Shown here: positions 56,601-64,000 of the stretch, in pieces
Layout: every line of letters starts with the position of its first letter
Position numbering within the stretch: position 1 is the stretch's first letter
Assembly (NCBI GenBank): GCA_033439295.1
Contig: JAVTLE010000021.1
Location: 930,009 to 994,008, forward strand
Reading direction: 5' to 3'
DNA from: Deuterostichococcus epilithicus
Lineage: Eukaryota > Chlorophyta > Trebouxiophyceae > Prasiolales > Stichococcaceae
Length of the DNA: 64,000 nt
Program-made: the position numbers and the translations under genes
Notes under the pieces: generated by a model
Seen by the model: the letters and a program-made list of their open reading frames with translations, nothing else
Databases searched by the model: none
Told to the model about the DNA's origin: nothing

Positions 56601-57660
56601 GCGGAACCCGCGTGTAACCCCAGGTTATCGTTTCCCAGGGCCGCCGATATGCCACCGCTGCCGCGACCCTCCGTGCTGTCATCTGGCGCCAGCACCGAAT
56701 CTTGCCTTGTCGTGGCCGGCGAAGCCATGATGAACGACGCCAGCTCGTAGAAGTCGCGAGCATCGCCCACCTGATACAGAAAGCAGCGGCGTCACACCCA
56801 CGTAGTGTTGTTGAACCCATGCAAGCCGGTTTTGTGCTGCGGTCATGCTGCAGTATGCTATAGTTCGCTGCAGGCGGGGGTAATCGCGATGAGCTGCTGT
56901 TCCTTGCATGCACCATCGACGGCGACGCACCGAGCGGAAGATGCGTTTGATGACGGATCGCGCCTCCAGCACGACCCGGCCGTCATGCACCAGCGGCCGG
57001 CTCCAGTCGATGCCGACCACCGAGTCCAGGTGCGCCTCAAAGGCTACGATGAGCTTTTGCCCGTTCCACTGCAGAATTTTTTTGGAAAAATGATGGATAA
57101 ATTATTATTCCTCACTTCATGCGTTCCACTGCAGTGAATGATGGATGAATGGATCATCTTTCCTCACCTCACGCGGCTGCTGCGGGTTGAATGGGCTGCT
57201 GGTGCGCACGCGCCGCTGCAGGTCGCGCCCTACCCCCCGCAGCATGCCCCTGCTCTGCAAGGTGCACAACACGGCAAGACCCGAACGGATCAGACGTCGC
57301 GCGAGCAATCAATGCCTGATGTCAGCACGCAAATGCGATTCACTGGGCAGCTCCATTCCATCTGATGCGGCCTTGTGCGTGCTGCGCACCTCGGTCGTGG
57401 GCGAGGTGGACCGATCCACCAGGAACACCAGCTTCTGCGACTCCGGTAGCGACAAGAGCGTGATGGGTCTTGTGGGCTTCTTCCGGACGCGCCACATGCT
57501 GCGTTTGCGACGAATACATATTCAGTAGGCAGGCAGAGGGTCGGTCGGCTCACAACGGTGACTTGTTCCTGGCGATGGCAACACATCCGTACCCAATGGT
57601 GAACGACGTAAGGTCCGCCTCTTGAGGCACCTCGTCCTTGTGAAGAGCTGCCTCCGTCAT
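53603..57660 (-). CDS. Unrecognised multi-pass membrane protein
   Basis: The start at 57660 opens MTEAALHKDEVPQEADLTSF. Soluble N-terminal exons read ITLLSLPESQKLVFLVDRST (about 57455), LQRRVRTSSPFNPQQPR (about 57215), WNGQKLIVAFEAHLDSVVG (about 57070), VVLEARSVIKRIFRS (about 56970) and GDARDFYELASFIMASPA (about 56770), then a disordered Ser/Pro/Ala stretch (about 56700-56400). YPYRTISFSFADQRVHSLL (about 55950) leads into hydrophobic exons: PWLRTLTWVLFVLISVFSLS (about 55630), GFYDLYKHTPYLDE (about 55570), LRLSILLTYIFGGFVPEIF (about 55310) and GSFALLLSPLVALAQLLGGM (about 54860). About four membrane helices are visible, followed by Arg-rich exons such as RRTKRRWHAFIAAVRLRIW (about 53970). The final exon (DQWTPIEPLFRARR, stop 53603) is tentative. 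Without it the protein would stop at 53800, near a TTACA at 53751. I do not recognise the family. Exon borders between 54000 and 56400 are approximate. Confidence 0.65.
57062..57175 (-). repeat. 60-bp tandem duplication spanning an intron of the membrane-protein gene
   Basis: CGTTCCACTGCAG occurs at 57062 and again at 57122, and each is followed by a diverged AATGATGGAT...TTCCTCAC tract. In gene direction each unit runs from a GTGAGGAA donor-like word through CTGCAG|TGGAACG, so the intron contains two donor-to-acceptor units. Confidence 0.82.
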
Positions 57661-58006
57661 AGTAGTCGGGCGTTCAGCATTATAGGAAGACGGAGTTTCG
57701 GAACATGCGTTACGTCACTTTGCTTCAGGTCGAGACAGGCAATCCATCATACGACCGCCGAGCTTTGACATCGGGAAAGCAGTGCACAGATGGATCAAAC
57801 ACAGAGAGGTGTCAGGAAGACAGGCACTCTTGCAGTACAGGGACCTCGTTGGTGCAGATTCTAAGCCTGTTTCGGCCCCTCTTCAAGATCCCGGCAACAG
57901 CCCCGGCTGAAGTCGTCGGCCCGCCCGCTCGTCGCAGCGTCCATTGCATTTAAAATTGTCTTTGGAGGCGATTCATCGCCAGCAGGGGCCCCAAGAAACC
58001 GGCGGA
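57661..58006. promoter_or_regulatory. Short bidirectional promoter of membrane protein and pGlcT-like gene
   Basis: Only 346 bp separate the two outward start codons. TTACGTCA (57711-57718, reverse TGACGTAA) is a perfect bZIP/CRE-type site about 50 bp upstream of the minus-strand ATG. An AT-rich word ATTTAAAATTG near 57950 lies about 55 bp upstream of the plus-strand ATG. Function is inferred from position only. Confidence 0.5.
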
Positions 58007-61000
58007 ATGCAGCCGCAGCAAGGAGCGCTGACTCGCGCACAGCCTGCCGGCTCGCTGCAGCTCGCTCACAGGGCGCCGAGTCGGTGCCTTAGCCACAGGC
58101 TACCCGCATTGGCGCCGTGCTGTGGGGAAACGCGTGAGCAGCCGGAACGCATTCAGAGGTGAGTCAGCTTCCGGAGCAACCCTGCACATAATCAGACCGG
58201 GTCCGCACTTTCGAACACGATCGTGCCTTTAATGCCCGCTGATCGACGTGGCTTGATCCTTTGGTAACGTGTGAGCGGGTTCCCGCGATCACAACACAGC
58301 AAACGACTAGGGATAAGGCATGCGGATGGTTACTTCAGATCACTGAGGGCCTGCGCCCTTGGGCGGGGTCGTGTCGAAGACCTCTTTTGAATCTGCTCAA
58401 CGTGGCATCTGACAGGGGCCAAGGGGTGGCGCTACCCGATCGGCGGCTGTTTGCCGGCAGCATGCAGCAGCCGCGGCGGCGAGAGCCACTGGCATTGCCG
58501 CCAAAGGCAGCCACAACCAGCCTGGACGGTTACGGCTTCCAGGACGCGCCCGTATCGCTGCAGCCGGTGTTCACGGCCGCCCTGGTCGCCAGCTTGGGCG
58601 CCTTTTGCTTTGGTTTCCACCTGGCGGTGCTAAATGGGCCGCTGGCAGCCATCGCGGCGGAGTTGGGCTTCGCGGGCCAACCCGTCCTCGAGGGCCTGGT
58701 AAGTCCTGCATGAGGGGTTCACGCCCTGCCCTTTTTACAATGGTGCGTAGGGCGGCTTACAGGAGTTTCATGGCAAACTTTTCCATTCTAGTGATGAAGC
58801 TGGCACGCATCCAGCAGCAGACAAGGATGCAGCAGGTTGGGTAATCTGTCGTGCACCGTGATCACTGTGCAAGCTTGGTGCATGATCCTGCCGCAGGTGA
58901 TCAGCACATGCTTGGCGGGCGCCGCGCTTGGCAGCCTAACGGGCGCAGGCCTCGCGCAGAAGTTTGGGCGCAAGGGCACGCTGCTTTTGGTAGGGTTCCT
59001 GCTGTGATTGACAGCAACTCGAGTCGTCATCCACCTCCTCAATGCATGCCTGTCTTGCAGTTTAAGGAGAGATGGGTGTTGCTGCAGTTTCTTTCGGCCT
59101 CGCAGTCGCAACTCGTCACGATGCGCAGGATGTGATCCCGCTGTTCATGGGTGCCTTCCTGTGCGCGACCGCCAACTCTCTGAAGTGGATCATCGCGGGC
59201 CGCGTCACTATCGGCATCGGCATCGGCCTCGCCTCCGGCCTCGTGCCGCTGTTCATCTCAGAGGCAAGGTTTCTGCACAGCAGTGCTCGTGGTGTCCTGC
59301 CGCATGTGGTGCTCCAAGTCCCGTTTGATCGGGTCAATGCACAGACATTGCACAGACAGGACCGCTGCCACGGCCACAGCGCCCAAACTTGCATGCGTCG
59401 CCGCCACTGCAGATTTCGCCGCCGGAGGTGCGGGGCATGCTGGGCAGCCTGAACCAGCTTACCATCTGCATCGGCATCCTGGGGGCGCTGCTGGTCAATG
59501 TGGTGCTGCCGCCAACCGCGTGGCGCACCATGTTCTGGCTGGCCACCCTCCCCGCTGCCATGCTCGCCTTCGGTGAGTGCTGCACGACCGCCCCTGCTGG
59601 AAGCCCACCAAGGGGTTTGCTCTCGCACGCTTGCCGACGCCGCTCTGGCGTCGTGCGTTTGCATGGCAGACCCACCCGCCACTGGGAATGTCCGATGCAT
59701 GCACAGTCCAGCGGCGGTGCCTTTGACAGCACCCTGGCGCGCATGCAGGGCTGCTGTTCGTGCCGGAGAGCCCGCGGTGGCTGTTCGCGAACGATAAGAA
59801 CGCTGAGGCGCAGAATGCGGCGGTGCGCCTTTGGGGACCGGCCGGCCCAGCGCTGCTCAGCGAGGGTGCGCCCGCGTGGCCGCCAGGAGCACGACTGGCC
59901 CAGATGCACCACTGCAGTGCCTTCGAGTGAAGCAATCAAAACACATGGCAGCACCGTGCTGGGCAGTGTGATACATGCAGAACGCGGCTGCTGAGACTGC
60001 AGGTGCACTCTCAGGCTCGGATCGCAGACGCCTCGTCAGGAGGTCCTCTTACGCAGCCAACACTGATGCACAGGCCGGGCGAGCGCGCCAGGCGGGTCGG
60101 CGGCGGCGAAGAAGCCGGGCCTCTTCAAGATGCTGACCACCAAGTCGGTGGTCATCAGCATGCTCATCTTCGTGTTCCAGCAGTTTGCCGGCATCAACGC
60201 CATCATCTACTTCTCCTCCTCCGTGTTTGCCCAGGTCTGCACTCATCAGTGCTGCGAATCTTGACCGGCATTGCTGTGCTGCTCTGCATCCTCTGCATCT
60301 TGGCGCTGTCCACAGAGCTACAGAAGCTGCTGTGTCTTGAGCCGAAACCTCAAGACAGGCCATCGAAGGCATCTGGACACCCTGTTCGAGTGCGCCTCGT
60401 TTGTGTCACCCATCCACCCGCCAGCAATGCGCTGGAATCTGACAGCGGCCAGTGACATGCTCGCAAACCTCTCGCGCCCGTAGGCGGGCATCGAGTCGCA
60501 GGCGCTGGCGAGCGCAGGCGTGGGCGCCGTCAACGTGCTGGGCACGCTGGTAGCGGGCGCCCTCGTCGACCGCGCCGGCCGCAAGCAGCTGCTCATCGTC
60601 AGCTTTCTGGGCCAGGCCGCCGCCATGCTGTGCATGTCTGCCGGACTTGCGCTGCCGCAGCTCGCGGTGCGCACCCGCCTGTCATTGTTCGAAAACGTGC
60701 CGGCGTTGATGGGGCACCTCCGTCGTGATGGCCTGCATGAAACTGCTCTCACGAGCTGCCGTTTGGGCGGACATCACATTGGCGTGTCAGCCTCCAGCAC
60801 AGCAGTGCACACTGATGCTGGCATGCTGAGAGAAATCTCAGGGGAAGTTCCCTCTCCTGTGGTGCAGTCCATCAGTGGCACCATCGCGCTCGTGGGCACG
60901 CTTGCATACGTGCTGAGCTTTGCGGTGGGTGTGGGCCCGGTGCCGGGCATCCTGGTCAGCGAGATCAATGCCGCCGCCATCCGAGGTGAGGCACAGCCAC

Positions 61001-61557
61001 AGCCTGTGGCATGAGCATGCGCTCCAGCAGCAAAGGCCGCCTGTGGCTCGAGCTCTGCGGCACACAAAACAGGAGCTCTGAAGCTGCGGGGTAACACTCG
61101 TGACACTCGGTGCCTGCGTGTACACCTGCCCTGCTGCCTTCCGAGCACGACTGACTCTACGGCGCAGGCTCGGCAATGGCCTTTGCCATGGTGACACACT
61201 GGGTGTGCAACTTTGCCATCGGGCAGCTGTTCCTGCCAGCGGTCGCTAAGTTCGGCGTGTCCACAGTATACCTGGGCTTTGCCACCGTCTGCGTGGTGGC
61301 CTCTATCTTCGTGCAGGTGCCCTTTTGCCCCCCCCTCCCCACCCGCGTCTCCTGACCAATTGCTGTGGTGCAGATCATTGCCAGCTTGCCTTGGCATGGT
61401 GCATGCAAAACACTGCAGTCCTGCATCCCAGGATGCAAGGCGCATACCCAGTCCAAAGAATCTGTGGCACAGCAAGATGACGCTTGTGCTCACGCAGGCC
61501 GCTGTGCTGGAGACGAAGGGCCGAACTCTGGAGGAGATTGAGCGCGCAATGGCATGA
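58007..61557 (+). CDS. Plastidic glucose translocator-like sugar transporter (MFS)
   Basis: Twelve-helix sugar porter most like plant pGlcT, which exports glucose from the plastid inner envelope after starch breakdown. I place the start at 58007. Exon 1 (58007-58158) encodes MQPQQGALTRAQPAGSLQLA and ends at a perfect AG|GTGAGT donor. Joining it to the acceptor at 58460|58461 restores the frame and supplies a roughly 50-residue Arg/Ala/Pro leader, a likely transit peptide. A start at 58462 is the shorter alternative. The carrier has FGFHLAVLNGPLAAIAAELG, KFGRKGTLLL (about 58955), GAFLCATANSLKWIIAGRVT (about 59152), SPPEVRGMLGSLNQLTICIG (about 59416), FVPESPRWLFANDKN (about 59757), VFQQFAGINAIIYFSSSVFA (about 60173), DRAGRKQLLIVSFLG (about 60568), LSFAVGVGPVPGILVSEINA (about 60917), HWVCNFAIGQLFLPAV (about 61198) and the terminal ETKGRTLEEIERAMA, with the stop at 61557. 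The GRK, PESPRW and ETKGRTLEEIE motifs are diagnostic of sugar porters. Confidence 0.9.
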
Positions 61558-62620
61558 TGGCGGTCATGAATTAGGGAATCAGCAGGGCTTTGGGCGTGAT
61601 CCCGGCCATGCTCGCCACAGTGGAGGCTTCACTTGAGTGCGCTCTCTGGGAGGCTGTTGCCAAACGGTAGACAGGCCCTGCGACTGTTTGCTGTCCCTGC
61701 CACCTGGGATCAGGCTTCTGCGCGCGAGCTGCGTCGCTGGACGACGATTGTGGCGTGAGCGCTCATAGCAGTGGCTGCAATGTGAGGCCAGCAGCTGCTT
61801 GCAGGAGGCTGCTTGAATCGACCTCGCTGCAAGGCCTCACAAAACTGAAAGCGCCGCCAGGGCAAGTGTTGTTCTGGCAAAAGTGGTGATTCCGGGACTT
61901 GCACGGTGTGATTTTTGTACCTAGGTAGGAAATGCCGCAGCGGCCGCCTTGACAGCACAGCGTGAAAGCACAATGAGGGAGCTGCAGATCGCTGGTCGCA
62001 TGTGCCAGGGGCCATGCTGTGGCCCATAAGGAGACCTGATGCTCGGATGCAATTGCACAGACCGCTGGTTCGGCCCACCTAGAGACTGAAACCCAAGAAG
62101 GTACGTGTGAGGAGGGTGACTTAAACTTGCCATCCCCATCCTGTCTGGGTGGTGAACATAGCAGGACAACCGGCAAACGAAACACTATACATCTGCTGGC
62201 TGTGCGGGCAACGTCGGCGTCTCCTTGCAGCAGTTCTTTCTCAGCACTTCTCCTCCTGGAGAGCGTACCTGCATATGAGAAGCAACACTATGAACGACAC
62301 TTTGAAACGCCTGAAACCCAGGTGGACGATGGTGCATTTGAGAACACTCTTCAACGACGGCGAACACTATGCACAGTCGGAACCGGCTGAGAAGAGACCA
62401 GCAGTCTCGTTCAGCGAGAGTTCTCAAAGAGGCAACTGCAAGATATGATGCGTACTGGTCTGTGTTTGGCCAGCCAGTTCTAGCATTTTTCCTCGATCAT
62501 CCCGTATCTGGGAAGCAGAGGTGTAAAAGCCCATTTTGTGGGCGGCAAACAGCATTGTTTGATGCAGAGGGCATACACGTCACTTCAGGTCGCGATGACG
62601 ACGACAGTTGGACGAACCAC
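61558..62620. other. Convergent 3' region between pGlcT-like gene and TCTP
   Basis: About 1.06 kb between facing stop codons. It is long for two 3' UTRs, but no ORF has a recognisable domain and no clear UGUAA element or repeat is seen. Confidence 0.5.
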
Positions 62621-63749
62621 TTACTTGGGGTACAGGAAGGTTGGCGAGCTGGAGCCCTCCTTGTAGTAGGCGTACACCATTGTCGACTCTGGGTCCATGG
62701 ACTCGCTGGTGAAGCTGTGGCAATGGCACACAGAACACATGACATTCGAGGGCGCGACGGGCAGCAGAGCCACACAATCCTCAGCACGCACAACTGCACG
62801 TGAGAAGACAGTCACACAAGCTCACTGCTGCTGCGGGCAGAGGACAGTCAGTCCTGGAGACACAAGGGAGCGCACAATTGAAGTTCCTTGATGATGCCGA
62901 TCAGGAACTTGAGCGCAGGCTGCGATTTGGTCTTGAACTCTGCCTGCTGGTCCTCCGGCAGCTTCTCCAGCACCTTGCCCAGCCATGGCTGCATAAATGT
63001 GGACTTCGTTGGACGCATGAACCTTGGCGGGGCGGCTGAAGCACATGGGCGCGGCCAGCACGAACAACCTTTCAAGCTTCAAGAGAGCTGCCCAGGTGGA
63101 ATGCGCACCTTCACGTAGCCCATGAAGTCCTTCTTGCTGTAAGAAGGGCCCTCCTGCAATCGTGCAATACGAGGCGGTCGAGTGCGAGTCGTGAGGGCGG
63201 CTCAGTACGGCAACGTCTGCAAAGGGGATCCTGGCGGCAGAGCGAGCATGCGCCCCGCCTCTTGATGTTTCCGGCAGTTCACGGCAACGTGCCTGCAGCC
63301 TGAAGGCGTCGATGATGTCGACAACCTTCTGGCTGGTGGACTCCACACCCTCGTCATCTCCACCCTCTGCCGACGGATTCGCGCCGATGTCCACATCCAC
63401 ATCTCCCTTCTCTACCCACTGTGTGCAGTTCACCAGACGATCGATCATGCAGCAGCAGCAGCGGCAGCAGCAGCGGCGGCAGCAGCAGCAAGGCGTCGCG
63501 GGTCCGCTGGTGCAACATGCTCGCAGCAACGCGGCACAATTTGCAGAGCAGCTGCACCCACCTTGCCCTCGACCTGCAGGCATTGAACCCGAATCGTCAG
63601 CCTGCGAAAGGCTCACTCAGGCGAAACACCTGCCCACTAGGCTGCTTCAGCGGGAACGTGGGGACGGGCATCGATGGGCAGCGGCACCTCATAGAAGAAG
63701 CCGTCCTGGACCTCGCTGATGTCGTACGAGTCTGACAGCAGCTCGTCGC
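62621..63749 (-). CDS. TCTP: Translationally controlled tumour protein homologue (TCTP), first exon missing
   Basis: Small conserved cytosolic protein linked to growth control and calcium/tubulin binding. The first exon seen (63749-about 63687) begins right after a CTGCAG acceptor with [19 protein letters not shown], which in TCTP normally follows a start of about eight residues. No ATG that could supply those residues is visible up to 64000, so exon 1 probably lies beyond the right edge. Further exons encode [20 protein letters not shown] (TCTP signature, about 63395), [12 protein letters not shown] (about 63330), [10 protein letters not shown] (about 63140), [20 protein letters not shown] (about 63015), [14 protein letters not shown]-type sequence (about 62915), and [18 protein letters not shown] ending [10 protein letters not shown] at the stop 62621. 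The Lys-rich TKS helix and final YYKEG..SPTFLY are typical. The protein is complete apart from the N terminus. Confidence 0.93.
63448..63491. repeat. CAG/CGG microsatellite in a TCTP intron
   Basis: An imperfect run of CAG and CGG triplets lies in the intron 5' of the [10 protein letters not shown] exon. Confidence 0.85.
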
Positions 63750-64000
63750 CTGCAGCCAAGAACACTCGACGGGTCTTTGCGTGCGCAAACAGTAGCCTGA
63801 CCAACTCCTGAGGGCTTGGTGAATGGGTCTGCCAAGCTTCACGGCGGTAGCCGAGCACCGCCGCCGCACAATGTGAGCATAGTGCTCAGCAATGCATGGC
63901 CCTCAGGCTGCTCCTGCAGCAGCGTCACTGATGTGCTGCCTCCCAGCACCGACGTAATGCAGCAATGCTTCGACAAGGCGATGATGCGGAAGAGTGCAAT
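63750..64000 (-). other. Presumed first intron of TCTP
   Basis: The stretch upstream of the GDELLSDSY exon has no suitable start codon in frame and ends at the window edge. It is read as intron on the basis of the acceptor at 63750. Confidence 0.5.

Overview
The window is nuclear DNA of a eukaryote, most likely a chlorophyte green alga of trebouxiophyte (Chlorella/Coccomyxa-like) type. The evidence is GC-rich coding sequence, genes broken into many short exons by small introns (mostly CAG|GTG...CTGCAG), plant-type versions of several housekeeping proteins, two predicted plastid proteins (a cyanobacterial-type methyltransferase and a pGlcT-like glucose transporter), and UGUAA elements at plausible distances behind several stop codons. 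I see no operons, Shine-Dalgarno sites, CRISPR arrays, rRNA or tRNA genes, or transposon proteins. The species cannot be named from the sequence.

Layout, left to right: a kinesin with N-terminal motor (minus, 3' end off the left edge); a secreted glycerophosphodiester phosphodiesterase (plus); an unrecognised, possibly DUF3598-like protein (plus); a plant-type ISWI chromatin remodeller (minus, about 9 kb); a BCH/divergent CRAL-TRIO protein (minus); the nucleolar rRNA m5C methyltransferase NOP2/NSUN1 (plus); an organellar hotdog thioesterase (minus); a plastid SAM-dependent methyltransferase of cyanobacterial type (plus); a secreted M43 pappalysin-like metallopeptidase (minus); the chaperonin subunit CCT1/TCP-1 alpha (minus); a sodium:solute symporter-family transporter (minus); an unrecognised multi-pass membrane protein (minus); a plastidic glucose translocator-like MFS carrier (plus); and TCTP (minus, first exon not in the window). 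Coordinates of each CDS entry span start codon to stop codon and include introns.

The genes form no single pathway. Gene order alternates between divergent pairs sharing short promoters (kinesin/GDPD, BCH/NOP2, thioesterase/methyltransferase, membrane protein/pGlcT) and convergent pairs (unknown/ISWI, NOP2/thioesterase, methyltransferase/M43, pGlcT/TCTP). Two secreted enzymes, the GDPD and the M43 peptidase, share a low-complexity (K/R)PT repeat region.

The most unusual pattern is in gene structure. Four genes (ISWI, NOP2, CCT1 and the unknown membrane protein) carry local duplications that copy the first part of an exon, often with its splice acceptor, into the intron just upstream. They range from about 60 to 243 bp apart and from nearly identical to about 83 percent identical. 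They look like snapshots of intron gain or growth by small tandem duplications and would create decoy splice acceptors. Two introns (kinesin, ISWI) are best explained by GC-AG splice sites. I found no defence island or other new multi-gene system.
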